Positions 1-8,836 are shown, counted from the stretch's first letter. The stretch: 64,000 nt of DNA from JBKECO01 sp047974745 (GCA_047974745.1 JBKECO010000005.1:62001-126000), one strand, 5' to 3'. The notes: a model not told the origin generated them from the letters alone. Numbers and translations: made by a program.

Positions 1-566
1 ATACCTTTTCCCTTCTGAATCAGTAGTAAAAGGATTTCATCTATTATCTCGGAATACATTTCATAGGTATAATCTGTATTTTTTGTTGGGCCATAACGGA
101 CAACATAATCCAGATGACCATAGACATCAAAATCAGAAAAGGCAAGGATATTTTCGAGTGTAACCTCAAAGTATTCGAGATAGGCAGAATGTTGTGCTCG
201 GTTTTCGAAAAATTCAGGGTAGTAAGGATCCATTCGGTGTGCCACATGTGTGGAGCCGATTACAAAATCGAACCTGTTCTGTTTTAAAAGAGCTTCAAGC
301 TGTGCAGTAAGGTGTGGCTGCAGACCAAGCTCGATGCCTGAAAGGATCGATAACTGAGTCCGGTACTTTTCACGTAAGACAGACAGGTCATGAAAATAGA
401 GTTCCGGTTCAAAGGTGAAGCTTGTCGGACCGGGGTAATCGAGATCCATATGATCCGTAAAGCAAATACCATCGAGTCGGTTTTTGATTGCAGCCTGCAC
501 CATAGATTCCGGATCGGACTCGCTGTCGCCGGAAAAATGACTGTGCATATGTGTATCCCAGAGCAT
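1..566 (-). CDS. PHP-domain histidinol-phosphatase family protein (HisJ-like), 3' end beyond window
   Basis: About 188 codons are visible, running off the left edge. The protein opens MLWDTHMHSHFSGDSES; the HxHxH-like DTHMHSHFS metal motif is typical of PHP phosphoesterases. Further conserved pieces are CFTDHMD, GIELGL, IGSTHV and DVYGHLDYVVRYG, all placed as in HisJ histidinol phosphatases, which remove phosphate from L-histidinol phosphate. The ATG at 566 follows an AAAGGA ribosome site and a good promoter at 610-637. No his genes are visible, so another PHP phosphoesterase activity cannot be excluded. The family is clear; the exact substrate is inferred. Confidence 0.8.
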   Translation of the reverse strand, partial: MLWDTHMHSHFSGDSESDPESMVQAAIKNRLDGICFTDHMDLDYPGPTSFTFEPELYFHDLSVLREKYRTQLSILSGIELGLQPHLTAQLEALLKQNRFDFVIGSTHVAHRMDPYYPEFFENRAQHSAYLEYFEVTLENILAFSDFDVYGHLDYVVRYGPTKNTDYTYEMYSEIIDEILLLLIQKGKG

Positions 567-609
567 AATATATCCTTTCAAGCATGTGACCAATGTGTTC
601 TCTGACTTT

Positions 610-637
610 ATTATATCATGATATACCAAGGTGACAA
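610..637 (-). promoter_or_regulatory. Promoter of the HisJ-like gene with overlapping palindrome
   Basis: On the minus strand TTGTCA (637-632) and TATAAT (615-610) are 16 bp apart, about 45 bp upstream of the start at 566. A perfect 14-bp palindrome, TATATCATGATATA (612-625), covers the -10 box and part of the spacer. It could be an operator or may simply reflect the AT-rich -10 region. Confidence 0.6.
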
Positions 638-839
638 GGCAAACGGAAATTTTATGACAGGATGCTTAAGTTCCATTGGGGGAAAACAGTATTCTATACA
701 ATTCCAACAATGCAGGGTATATTCGGGTATGAACAGCATTTGGTATGTGGGCGAATTGAATAAAAAGTCGAGTATTTTACATTGATTTTTGTATGGATAA
801 CAGAAATAGTCAAAAAATTAACAATGAGAACACTGACTC
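638..839. other. Intergenic stretch upstream of gap, no gene recognised
   Basis: This is the middle of a 380-bp gap between divergent genes. I see no convincing ORF, RNA gene or terminator. No CggR-type regulator gene lies next to gap as it does in Bacillus. The AT-rich part from about 755 to 840 could hold additional promoter or operator elements. Confidence 0.4.
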
Positions 840-868
840 TTGTAATTTCCTTTGAAATTGGTTAAAAT
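840..868 (+). promoter_or_regulatory. Promoter of gap
   Basis: TTGTAA (840-845) and TAAAAT (863-868) are separated by 17 bp, about 80 bp upstream of the gap start. The implied leader of about 70 nt holds a G/C-rich patch (GGGGATGGCTCCC, ACGGGG) that might form weak structure. Confidence 0.65.
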
Positions 869-946
869 ATAGGAAGATTGGGGATGGCTCCCAAAACGGG
901 GAAACCTGATACAATATTTCATTTCAAATTCTAGGAGGAATTAAAG

Positions 947-1963
947 ATGGCAGTAAGAGTAGCAATCAACGGATTCGGCCGCATTGGTCGTCTTGCTTTC
1001 AGACAGATGTTTGGAGCAGAAGGATATGAAGTAGTAGCAATCAATGACTTAACAAGCCCAAAAATGTTAGCACACCTGCTAAAGTATGACTCATCACAGG
1101 GTAAGTACACTTTAGCTGATAAAGTAACTTCAAGTGATGACTCGATCACAGTTGATGGGAAAGAAATCAAAATCTACGCATTTCCAGATGCAAACAACTG
1201 CCCATGGGGAGAATTAAAAGTTGACGTTGTATTAGAATGCTCCGGATTCTATGTAAGCAAGGCAAAGTCTCAGGCACATATCAATGCTGGTGCTCGTAAA
1301 GTAGTTATTTCAGCTCCTGCTGGAAATGACCTTCCTACTGTTGTTTTCAATACGAACCATGAGATTTTAAAACCAGAAGATAACATTATTTCTGCAGCTT
1401 CTTGTACTACGAACTGTCTGGCTCCAATGGCAGATGCACTCAACAAATATTCTGAGATCCAGTCAGGTATCATGACAACAATTCATGCATACACTGGAGA
1501 TCAGATGACCCTTGACGGACCACAGAGAAAAGGTGATATGAGAAGAGCTCGTGCAGCTGCAGTAAATATCGTTCCAAACAGCACCGGTGCTGCAAAAGCA
1601 ATTGGTCTTGTTATTCCTGAACTGAATGGAAAACTGATCGGATCTGCACAGCGTGTTCCAGTTCCAACAGGTTCAACAACAATTTTGATCGCAGTTGTTA
1701 AAGGATCAGACGTAACAGCAGCAGGAATCAATACAGCAATGAAAGCAGCTGCAAATGAGTCCTACGGATATACAGAAGATGAGATCGTTTCTTCTGACAT
1801 CATTGGATCAACATTCGGATCTGTGTTCGATGCAACTCAGACTATGGTAAGCAAAGTGAATGATGATTTATATGAAGTTCAGGTTGTTTCATGGTATGAC
1901 AATGAAAACAGCTACACATCACAGATGGTTCGTACAATCAAATACTTCTCTGAATTATCATAA
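947..1963 (+). CDS. gap: Type I glyceraldehyde-3-phosphate dehydrogenase
   Basis: Cytosolic glycolytic enzyme converting glyceraldehyde 3-phosphate, NAD+ and phosphate to 1,3-bisphosphoglycerate. It has 338 residues, normal for the family. The N-terminal Rossmann fold starts VAINGFGRIGRLAFR, and AINDL at about 31-35 places an Asp where NAD-preferring enzymes have it. The catalytic cysteine is Cys153 in SAASCTTNCLAP. The C-terminal WYDNENSYTSQMVR motif is intact. An AGGAGG site stands 8-9 bases ahead of the ATG. It has its own promoter (840-868) and is followed by a strong hairpin (2004-2034), so it may be expressed separately from, and above, pgk-tpiA-gpmI. Confidence 0.98.
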   Translation: MAVRVAINGFGRIGRLAFRQMFGAEGYEVVAINDLTSPKMLAHLLKYDSSQGKYTLADKVTSSDDSITVDGKEIKIYAFPDANNCPWGELKVDVVLECSGFYVSKAKSQAHINAGARKVVISAPAGNDLPTVVFNTNHEILKPEDNIISAASCTTNCLAPMADALNKYSEIQSGIMTTIHAYTGDQMTLDGPQRKGDMRRARAAAVNIVPNSTGAAKAIGLVIPELNGKLIGSAQRVPVPTGSTTILIAVVKGSDVTAAGINTAMKAAANESYGYTEDEIVSSDIIGSTFGSVFDATQTMVSKVNDDLYEVQVVSWYDNENSYTSQMVRTIKYFSELS

Positions 1964-2003
1964 GAAACATCTGCACTGAGCAGATAAATAATCGACTCAG
2001 CTG

Positions 2004-2036
2004 GGGTCCGGTCTTTCATGGACCGGACCCTTTTAT
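2004..2036 (+). terminator. Rho-independent terminator between gap and pgk
   Basis: A perfect 10-bp stem GGGTCCGGTC (2004-2013) / GACCGGACCC (2021-2030) with a 7-nt loop is followed by TTTTATATT. The short T run suggests partial rather than complete termination, which would let some transcripts continue into pgk. Confidence 0.85.
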
Positions 2037-2102
2037 ATTCCAAAGGAATGAGCTTATTATTAGATTTCGTTCCAAATGAAAACGATCAGGAGGATTTCAT
2101 GT

Positions 2103-3311
2103 ATGTCGCTGAATAAAAAATCTGTTGATGATATCAACGTAAAAGGAAAAAGAGTACTTTGCAGATGTGATTTCAACGTTCCATTAAAAGAAGGAAAGAT
2201 CACAGACGAGAACCGCCTTGTAGCAGCACTTCCAACGATTAAGAAGCTTGTGGCTGATGGTGGAAAGGTTATCCTTTGCTCACATCTTGGTAAACCAAAA
2301 GGAGAGCCAAAACCAGAACTTTCTCTGGCACCTGTTGCTGAAAGACTGAGTGTATTACTTGGCCAGGACGTCAAGTTCGCTGCTGATGATACCGTTGTTG
2401 GTCCAAATGCGATCGCAGCCGTAGCAGAGATGAAAGATGGCGATGTCATTTTACTGCAAAATACAAGATACAGAATAGAAGAGACCAAGAATGGGGAGGC
2501 GTTCTCCAAAGAACTTGCTTCATTATGTGATGTCTTTGTAAATGATGCATTTGGTACAGCTCACAGAGCGCACTGCTCTAACGTAGGAGTTGCACAGCTT
2601 GTCGATACCGCTGTGGTTGGATATTTAATGCAAAAAGAAATTGATTTTCTTGGGAATGCTGTAGAAAATCCGGAAAGACCATTTGTGGCAATTCTTGGTG
2701 GTGCTAAGGTTGCAGACAAATTAAATGTGATCTCGAATCTGCTTGAAAAATGCGATACTTTAATTATCGGCGGCGGTATGGCTTTCACATTTTTAAAGGC
2801 TCAGGGTTTTGAAATCGGCAATTCTTTAGTAGATGAAACGAAGCTGGATTATTGCAACGAGATGATAGCTAAGGCAAAGGATCTTGGTAAACAGCTGTTA
2901 TTACCAGTAGATGCAGCCGTTGCTGATGCATTTCCAAGCCCGATCGATGCAGACATCGAAGTAGCATATGTAGCTGCAGATGCAATTCCTGCTGATAAAA
3001 TGGGACTCGATATCGGACCGGAGACATCGACGCTATATGCAGATGCAGTAAAATCTGCAAAAACGGTTGTTTGGAACGGACCTATGGGCGTGTTTGAAAA
3101 CCCGGTTCTTGCAAAAGGAACCATTGCAGTTGCTGAAGCACTTGCTGAGACAGATGCAACGACGATTATTGGCGGCGGAGATTCAGCAGCTGCAGTGAAC
3201 CAACTTGGATTTGGCGATAAAATGAGCCACATTTCAACAGGTGGCGGAGCTTCTCTGGAATTCCTAGAAGGCAAAGAGCTTCCTGGCGTTGCAGCAGCAA
3301 ATGACAAATAA
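2103..3311 (+). CDS. pgk: Phosphoglycerate kinase
   Basis: Transfers phosphate from 1,3-bisphosphoglycerate to ADP in lower glycolysis. The 402 residues match the usual length. Signature pieces are RCDFNVPL (21-28), CSHLGKPKGE, FVNDAFGTAHRAHCS, ILGGAKVADK, the hinge/nucleotide segment VWNGPMGVFE and the C-terminal GGGDSAAAV. The reading frame is open from an ATG at 2076, but AGGAGG (2088-2093) lies 9 nt before the ATG at 2103. Starting there gives MSLNKKSVDDINVKGKRV, which fits known N-termini; the upstream ATG has no good site. Tpi follows 23 bp downstream. Confidence 0.97.
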   Translation: MSLNKKSVDDINVKGKRVLCRCDFNVPLKEGKITDENRLVAALPTIKKLVADGGKVILCSHLGKPKGEPKPELSLAPVAERLSVLLGQDVKFAADDTVVGPNAIAAVAEMKDGDVILLQNTRYRIEETKNGEAFSKELASLCDVFVNDAFGTAHRAHCSNVGVAQLVDTAVVGYLMQKEIDFLGNAVENPERPFVAILGGAKVADKLNVISNLLEKCDTLIIGGGMAFTFLKAQGFEIGNSLVDETKLDYCNEMIAKAKDLGKQLLLPVDAAVADAFPSPIDADIEVAYVAADAIPADKMGLDIGPETSTLYADAVKSAKTVVWNGPMGVFENPVLAKGTIAVAEALAETDATTIIGGGDSAAAVNQLGFGDKMSHISTGGGASLEFLEGKELPGVAAANDK

Positions 3312-3334
3312 TACAGGAATATGAAGGAGAAGAA

Positions 3335-4084
3335 ATGGTAAGAAGAAAAATAATCGCTGGAAACTGGAAAATGAACAAGACACCGAGTGAGGCTGTTGCT
3401 TTGATCAATGAGCTTGCACCACTTGTAAAAAATGATGAAGTGGATGTCGTATTTTGCGTCCCTGCAATTGATATCATACCTGCACTAGAAGCAGCAAAGG
3501 GAACAAACATCAATATTGGTGCAGAGAATATGTATTATGAAGAAAGCGGTGCATACACAGGCGAAATAGCACCTGCAATGCTCACAGATGTTGGTGTAAA
3601 ATATGTTGTGATCGGTCATTCAGAACGACGTGAATATTTCGGGGAGACGGATGAGACCGTGAACAAGAAGGTGTTAAAAGCATTCGAGCATGGAATTACT
3701 CCGATCGTCTGCTGTGGAGAGACACTGACACAGAGGGAACAGGGAGTAACAATCGACTTTATTCGTCAGCAGATCAAGATCGCATTCCTGAATGTGACCG
3801 CAGAGCAGGCTGGCGCTGCAGTCATTGCTTATGAGCCGATCTGGGCGATCGGTACCGGAAAAACAGCAACTTCAGATCAGGCAGAAGAAGTTTGTGCAGC
3901 GATACGTGTCTGCATAAAAGAGATCTATAACGATGCTACAGCGGAATCGATACGTATTCAGTATGGTGGATCTGTTAATGCAGCAACTGCAGCTGAGCTG
4001 TTTGCAAAACCAAATATCGACGGTGGTCTTGTAGGTGGGGCATCCTTAAAACCAGAGTTCGGACAGATCGTGAACTACAAATAA
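3335..4084 (+). CDS. tpiA: Triosephosphate isomerase
   Basis: Interconverts dihydroxyacetone phosphate and glyceraldehyde 3-phosphate. The 249-residue protein has all catalytic residues: Lys12 in NWKMNK, His95 in VIGHSERR and Glu167 in YEPIWAIGTGK. The loop-6 segment AIGTGKTA and the phosphate-binding GGSVN and GGLVGGASL are intact. AAGGAG precedes the ATG. It sits between pgk and gpmI in one transcription direction, with short gaps and no terminator, so the three are probably co-transcribed. Confidence 0.98.
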   Translation: MVRRKIIAGNWKMNKTPSEAVALINELAPLVKNDEVDVVFCVPAIDIIPALEAAKGTNINIGAENMYYEESGAYTGEIAPAMLTDVGVKYVVIGHSERREYFGETDETVNKKVLKAFEHGITPIVCCGETLTQREQGVTIDFIRQQIKIAFLNVTAEQAGAAVIAYEPIWAIGTGKTATSDQAEEVCAAIRVCIKEIYNDATAESIRIQYGGSVNAATAAELFAKPNIDGGLVGGASLKPEFGQIVNYK

Positions 4085-4146
4085 AAGTGCCTTTTTCTAA
4101 ATAGAATCTAACATATCCAGTTTATTATAGAAAAGAGGAGTCAACT

Positions 4147-5688
4147 ATGAGTAGAAAACCGACCGTTTTAATGATAATGGATGGTTTCGGATTAAACGAA
4201 CGCACGGATGGGAATGCTGTGGCACAGGCTGACAAACCGAATATTGACAGACTGATGAAGGAATATCCCTGGAAAAAAGGGTATGCCAGCGGTCTGGCGG
4301 TAGGTCTGCCGGATGGCCAGATGGGAAACTCCGAAGTGGGACATCTGAATATGGGCGCAGGACGAATCGTTTATCAGGAGCTCACCAGGATAACAAAGGA
4401 AATCGAAGATGGTGATTTTTTTCAGAATGAAGCACTGCTTGCTGCAGTAGATCATGCAAAGGCAAATGGAACAGCACTTCACCTGTTCGGTCTTTTGTCA
4501 GATGGTGGCGTTCACAGTCATATTACACATGTATATGGACTCTTAGAGATGGCAAAACGCCAAGGACTTGATCGTGTCTATGTGCATGCATTTTTGGATG
4601 GACGTGATACTTCTCCTACGGCAGGAAGAGGTTTTATTGCTGATTTAGAGGCTAAGATGAGTGAAATCGGAGTGGGTAAGATCGCATCAATCAGCGGACG
4701 CTACTATGCCATGGACAGAGATAACAGATGGGATCGGGTTGAACTTGCCTATCAGGTACTTACACAGGGAACTGGAAATACCGCTGCAAGTGCACAAACT
4801 GCAATAGATGCCTCATATGCTGCAGATAAAACAGATGAATTTGTACTGCCAACAGCAATTATTAGTGAAGGAAAGCCTGTGGCAGTCATAAAGAATAATG
4901 ATAGTGTGATATTTTTTAACTTCAGACCTGACCGTGCCAGAGAGTTGACAAGAGCATTTTGTGAAGATAAGTTCAGTGGATTTGAGAGATCCCAGAAACT
5001 TGATCTGACCTATGTTTGTTTTACACAGTATGATGTCACGATCCCAAATACGATCGTTGCATTTCATAAAGTCGAACTAAAAAATACTTTTGGAGAATAT
5101 TTGGCAGCACACAATATGACACAGGCCAGAATCGCTGAGACAGAAAAATACGCTCACGTCACCTTTTTCTTTAATGGTGGTGTTGAGGAACCAAATCCCG
5201 GAGAAGACAGAATTCTAGTGAAGTCACCAAAAGTAGCTACCTACGATCTGCAGCCTGAAATGAGTGCTCCAGAGGTATGCGAGAAGCTCGTTAATGCGAT
5301 TGAGTCATTGAAATATGATGTCATCATTATCAATTTTGCGAACCCAGATATGGTGGGTCATACCGGCATTTTGCCTGCAGCGATCAAAGCGATCGAGACA
5401 GTGGACACCTGTGTGGGTAAAGCAGTTGATGCCCTGATCAAAGTGGGAGGACAGATGTTCATCTGCGCTGACCATGGAAATGCAGAGCAGCTGATCGACT
5501 ATGAAACAGATGAAGTGCTGACAGCACATACAACAAATCCTGTTCCATTCATTTTGGTAAATTATGACCCTGCCTATACTTTAAAGGAAAATGGTTGCCT
5601 GGCAGATATTATACCAACTATGATCGAAATGATGGGAATGGAGTTGCCAGCTGAAATGACAGGTCACTCTTTGTTGGAAAAAAAATAA
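4147..5688 (+). CDS. gpmI: 2,3-bisphosphoglycerate-independent phosphoglycerate mutase
   Basis: Mn2+-dependent mutase of the alkaline-phosphatase superfamily that converts 3- to 2-phosphoglycerate through a phosphoserine intermediate. At 513 residues it is the family's usual length. The metal-binding Asp12 is in MIMDGFGL and the phosphoacceptor Ser62 is in GQMGNSEVGH. Other intact motifs are FLDGRDTSPTAG, SGRYYAMDRDNRWDR, FNFRPDRAREL, NFANPDMVGHTG, CADHGNAEQ and AHTTNPVPF. An AGAGGAG site precedes the ATG. It ends the glycolytic run; enolase is not in the window. Confidence 0.98.
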   Translation: MSRKPTVLMIMDGFGLNERTDGNAVAQADKPNIDRLMKEYPWKKGYASGLAVGLPDGQMGNSEVGHLNMGAGRIVYQELTRITKEIEDGDFFQNEALLAAVDHAKANGTALHLFGLLSDGGVHSHITHVYGLLEMAKRQGLDRVYVHAFLDGRDTSPTAGRGFIADLEAKMSEIGVGKIASISGRYYAMDRDNRWDRVELAYQVLTQGTGNTAASAQTAIDASYAADKTDEFVLPTAIISEGKPVAVIKNNDSVIFFNFRPDRARELTRAFCEDKFSGFERSQKLDLTYVCFTQYDVTIPNTIVAFHKVELKNTFGEYLAAHNMTQARIAETEKYAHVTFFFNGGVEEPNPGEDRILVKSPKVATYDLQPEMSAPEVCEKLVNAIESLKYDVIIINFANPDMVGHTGILPAAIKAIETVDTCVGKAVDALIKVGGQMFICADHGNAEQLIDYETDEVLTAHTTNPVPFILVNYDPAYTLKENGCLADIIPTMIEMMGMELPAEMTGHSLLEKK

Positions 5689-5700
5689 GAGGGTTTCATT

Positions 5701-5943
5701 ATGAATGAAAAAAAACCAGAGCATTGGAAAAAAATAATTGCACCTGTCATAATAACAAGTCTGATTGTGATATATTATTTGTTTTATGTATTAATGATTC
5801 TGGTGATTCCAGTCATACCGGGAATCGTCAAGCTATTACTTGGTGTGATTCCCCTGGCACTAATCGGAGCGATGATCTATGTTCTGATTGAACGTATCAA
5901 TGAAATAAGGAGTGGAGAAGAAGATGATCTTAGTAAATACTGA
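5701..5943 (+). CDS. Small two-helix membrane protein of unknown function
   Basis: An 80-residue protein, not recognised. A short basic N-terminus (NEKKPEHWKK) is followed by two hydrophobic segments, about residues 12-36 and 38-62, and a charged, acidic tail ending EEDDLSKY. The ATG follows AGAGGG at 7 nt. It starts 12 bp after gpmI and its last 20 bases overlap the start of the YbjQ-family gene, so the two are probably translationally coupled. Confidence 0.7.
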   Translation: MNEKKPEHWKKIIAPVIITSLIVIYYLFYVLMILVIPVIPGIVKLLLGVIPLALIGAMIYVLIERINEIRSGEEDDLSKY

Positions 5944-6235
5944 TTACATTGCGGGAAAAGAATTAGAAACACTAACTTTGGTAAAGGGAAGCACCATACA
6001 GAGCAAAAATGTTGGAAAAGACATCATGCAAGGCTTCAAAACAATTGTAGGTGGAGAATTAAAAGCTTATACCGAGATGATGGACGATGCTAGAGCGATT
6101 GCAACAAAGAGAATGGTCGATGAAGCGAATGCAGTCGGTGCGGATGCCATAATCAATATCAGATATGCATCTTCAGCTGTTGTGCAGGGTGCTGCAGAAG
6201 TTATTGTCTATGGAACTGCAGTTAAAATAAAATAG
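5924..6235 (+). CDS. YbjQ/UPF0145 family protein
   Basis: A 103-residue soluble protein. The patterns GFKTIVGGELKAYTEMM, DARAIATKRMVDEANAVGADAI and NIRYASS match the YbjQ (UPF0145, former DUF74) fold, a small oligomeric family with no settled biochemical role. A GTG at 5912 would add MEKK, but the ATG at 5924 preceded by GGAG gives the family N-terminus MILVNTDYIAG. Overlap with the upstream small membrane protein suggests a two-gene unit, perhaps a membrane partner plus a soluble ring protein. A strong terminator follows. Confidence 0.85.
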   Translation: MILVNTDYIAGKELETLTLVKGSTIQSKNVGKDIMQGFKTIVGGELKAYTEMMDDARAIATKRMVDEANAVGADAIINIRYASSAVVQGAAEVIVYGTAVKIK

Positions 6236-6254
6236 TGTCAGTATAAGAATATGA

Positions 6255-6290
6255 TGGACTGTTCACCTGGGTGAACAGTCCATTTTATAT
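6255..6290 (+). terminator. Rho-independent terminator after the YbjQ-family gene
   Basis: Near-perfect 13-bp stem TGGACTGTTCACC (6255-6267) / GGTGAACAGTCCA (6270-6282) with a tight loop, followed by TTTTATAT. It closes the region from pgk onward. Confidence 0.85.
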
Positions 6291-6406
6291 GGAAAACAAG
6301 GCTTGTGGATTAGCAGTGCTTATAAATAGAAAATTATGTACAAAAAAACTTATAGATTATGTCGGTTTTTCTCTACTGACAGTCCTAGTAGTTTTGGGTA
6401 AATGAA

Positions 6407-6435
6407 TTGCTTTTGGCAAGGTGCTGTTATATAAT
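6407..6435 (+). promoter_or_regulatory. Promoter of the purC-purF-purB operon
   Basis: TTGCTT (6407-6412) and a perfect TATAAT (6430-6435) are 17 bp apart, about 48 bp upstream of the purC ATG. No purine riboswitch core and no clear Bacillus-type PurR box was found in 6290-6480. Confidence 0.7.
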
Positions 6436-6482
6436 TTTTCCGTAGAAGCATGTAAAAATGGTCACACAGGATGGAGGATGAT

Positions 6483-7361
6483 ATGGGCATTCAGAAATTT
6501 GAACCTGTAAAAGAAGGTAAGGTACGTGAAATATATGATGTGGATGACAATTTGATCATTGTTGCAACGGATCGAATCTCTGCATTTGACGTGGTCTTAA
6601 AGAATATTGTCAGAGATAAAGGTGCAATTCTGACTCAAATGTCAAAATTCTGGTTTGATTTTACAAAAGATCAGATTCCGAATCATATGATATCAATAGA
6701 TACAAATGATATGCCTGAGTTTTTTAAAAGTGAAAAATTTAAAGGCAATAGTATGAAATGTAAGAAACTGGATATGCTGCCCATAGAATGTATCGTACGT
6801 GGATACATAACAGGCAGTGGCTGGATCAGCTATCAGAAAGACGGTAAGATCTGCGGGATCACACTTGCCGAGGGACTAAAAGAATCCGAGCAGCTTCCTG
6901 AGCCATTATATACTCCCACAACAAAGGCAGACATTGGATTGCATGATGAAAACGTGACCTTTGATGAGACGGTACAGATATTGGAGGAAAAGTTCCCGGG
7001 GAAAGGAGCTTACTATGCACAGCAGTTGAAAGAAAACACGATTGAGCTGTACCGAAAATGTGCTGACTATGCCAGAAGTAAAGGGATTATTATAGCGGAC
7101 ACAAAATTTGAATTTGGTCTGGATGAATCAGGTCAGATTGTACTCGGCGATGAGATGCTGACACCGGACAGTTCCAGATTCTGGCCTCTTGAAGGGTATG
7201 AACCGGGACATGGACAGCCTTCCTATGACAAACAATTCGTAAGAGACTGGTTAAAAGAGAATCCGAAAAGTGACTACCTTTTACCCGAGGACATCATTGA
7301 AAAGACAGTAAATAAATACAAAGAAGCATATGAATTGCTGACGGGAACAGCGTTTGCATAG
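6483..7361 (+). CDS. purC: Phosphoribosylaminoimidazole-succinocarboxamide (SAICAR) synthase
   Basis: Joins CAIR and aspartate with ATP to make SAICAR in purine synthesis. It has 292 residues, the longer form of the family. Conserved pieces are VKEGKVREIYD, ATDRISAFDVVL, IECIVRGYITGSGW, DTKFEFG and DEMLTPDSSRFWP. The frame is open from ATG 6471, but GGAGG at 6473-6477 points to the ATG at 6483 (MGIQKFEPVKEGKVRE). PurF begins 15 bp downstream, so the genes form an operon driven by the 6407-6435 promoter. Confidence 0.96.
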   Translation: MGIQKFEPVKEGKVREIYDVDDNLIIVATDRISAFDVVLKNIVRDKGAILTQMSKFWFDFTKDQIPNHMISIDTNDMPEFFKSEKFKGNSMKCKKLDMLPIECIVRGYITGSGWISYQKDGKICGITLAEGLKESEQLPEPLYTPTTKADIGLHDENVTFDETVQILEEKFPGKGAYYAQQLKENTIELYRKCADYARSKGIIIADTKFEFGLDESGQIVLGDEMLTPDSSRFWPLEGYEPGHGQPSYDKQFVRDWLKENPKSDYLLPEDIIEKTVNKYKEAYELLTGTAFA

Positions 7362-7376
7362 ACCTGGGAGAAAATA

Positions 7377-8825
7377 ATGAGTCTGAATGAAAATGAGATT
7401 TCACAGCCATGGGATGGGCTTCATGAGGAATGTGGTGTATTCGGAATGTACGATTTTGCTGGAGGAAATGTTGCCTCCTCGATCTATTATGGCCTGTTCG
7501 CCCTACAGCACAGAGGGCAGGAGAGCTGTGGTATAGCAGTATCTGATACACAAGGACCAAAAGGCAAAGTAACCTCCAAAAAAGGAATGGGACTTGTAAA
7601 TGAAGTTTTTACGAATGGCGTACTTGACACAATGAAGGGCGATATTGGCGTTGGACATGTTCGATATTCCACAGCAGGGTCATCCACAATAGAAAATGCC
7701 CAACCACTGGTGCTAAATTATGTCAAAGGTACTCTGGCACTTGCCCACAATGGGAATCTGATCAATGCAACAGAGCTTCGAAGGAATCTGGAATATACGG
7801 GTGCAATCTTTCAGACGACAATTGATTCCGAAGTCATTGCCTACCACATTGCTCGAGAGCGCTTAAATTCCAAAAGCGTAGAGGAAGCGGTATCCTTTGC
7901 CTGCAAGAAATTAAAGGGGGCGTATTCCTTGGTCATCATGAGCCCGAGAAAGATTGTCGCCGCCAGAGACCCATTCGGATTTAAACCCCTTTGTATTGGA
8001 AAAAGAGACGAGGCATATATCATCACATCGGAAAGCTGTGCACTGGATACGATTGATGCAGAGTTCGTCAGAGATGTTCTTCCGGGAGAAATCGTAACGA
8101 TCACGCCGGATGAGGGCATTGTATCTGATAAATCCCTGTGCCTTCCCCATGCGGAAGAAGCAAGGTGTGTGTTTGAGTATATTTATTTTGCAAGACCTGA
8201 CAGCCATATTGACGGAGTGTCCGTATATGCTTCCAGAATTGAAGCTGGAAAATTTCTGGCCAGAGATACTGCAGTAGATGCGGATATTGTTGTTGGAGTG
8301 CCTGAATCAGGTAATGCAGCTGCACTTGGATATTCTCTGGAATCGGGAATACCCTTCGGAACAGCCTTTGTAAAAAATGCTTACGTAGGAAGAACATTCA
8401 TCCAGCCAAAGCAAAGCTACAGAGAGTCCAGTGTAAAAGTAAAATTGAATGTTTTAAAAGAAGCCGTTAATGGGAAAAGAGTCATTATGATCGATGATTC
8501 GATTGTCAGGGGAACTACATCTGACCGAATAGTAAAGATGCTTCGTGATGCAGGTGCTACGGAAGTGCATGTTCGTATCAGCTCACCGCCATTTTTGTGG
8601 CCTTGTTATTTTGGGACGGATATCCCTGAACGAAACCAGCTGATCGCTTTCAACCGAACTACGGATCAGATATGTGATGTAATTGGAGCAGATTCTTTAG
8701 GATATTTGAGTAAATCCAGACTTTCGGAGATGACATCGGGGAGACCGATCTGTATGGGCTGTTTTACAGGGAAGTATCCTATGGATCCCCCAACGGATGA
8801 TATTCGTGGAGACTTTGAACGATAA
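7377..8825 (+). CDS. purF: Amidophosphoribosyltransferase
   Basis: Commits PRPP and glutamine to purine synthesis by making phosphoribosylamine. The 482-residue protein has an 18-residue propeptide before Cys19 (HEECGVFG), the N-terminal nucleophile of the glutaminase domain. The PRPP-binding loop is VIMIDDSIVRGTTSDR. Cysteines in RCVFEY, LWPCYFG and ICMGCFTGKYP occupy the positions of the 4Fe-4S ligands in the Bacillus subtilis enzyme, so this should be the oxygen-labile, cluster-containing type. PurB follows after 11 bp. Confidence 0.97.
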   Translation: MSLNENEISQPWDGLHEECGVFGMYDFAGGNVASSIYYGLFALQHRGQESCGIAVSDTQGPKGKVTSKKGMGLVNEVFTNGVLDTMKGDIGVGHVRYSTAGSSTIENAQPLVLNYVKGTLALAHNGNLINATELRRNLEYTGAIFQTTIDSEVIAYHIARERLNSKSVEEAVSFACKKLKGAYSLVIMSPRKIVAARDPFGFKPLCIGKRDEAYIITSESCALDTIDAEFVRDVLPGEIVTITPDEGIVSDKSLCLPHAEEARCVFEYIYFARPDSHIDGVSVYASRIEAGKFLARDTAVDADIVVGVPESGNAAALGYSLESGIPFGTAFVKNAYVGRTFIQPKQSYRESSVKVKLNVLKEAVNGKRVIMIDDSIVRGTTSDRIVKMLRDAGATEVHVRISSPPFLWPCYFGTDIPERNQLIAFNRTTDQICDVIGADSLGYLSKSRLSEMTSGRPICMGCFTGKYPMDPPTDDIRGDFER

Positions 8826-8836
8826 AGGAGAAATTA

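Noticed and set aside
2060..2509. 149-codon open frame on the minus strand opposite pgk
   Set aside because: It lies wholly over the clear pgk gene, has no ribosome site and its composition reflects the antisense of a conserved protein.
2849..3307. 152-codon minus-strand frame opposite the pgk C-terminus
   Set aside because: Ala/Ser-rich antisense shadow of pgk codons; no independent support.
6290..6480. Possible purine riboswitch ahead of purC
   Set aside because: The conserved purine aptamer loops and the flanking P1 stem could not be found; only a promoter is supported.
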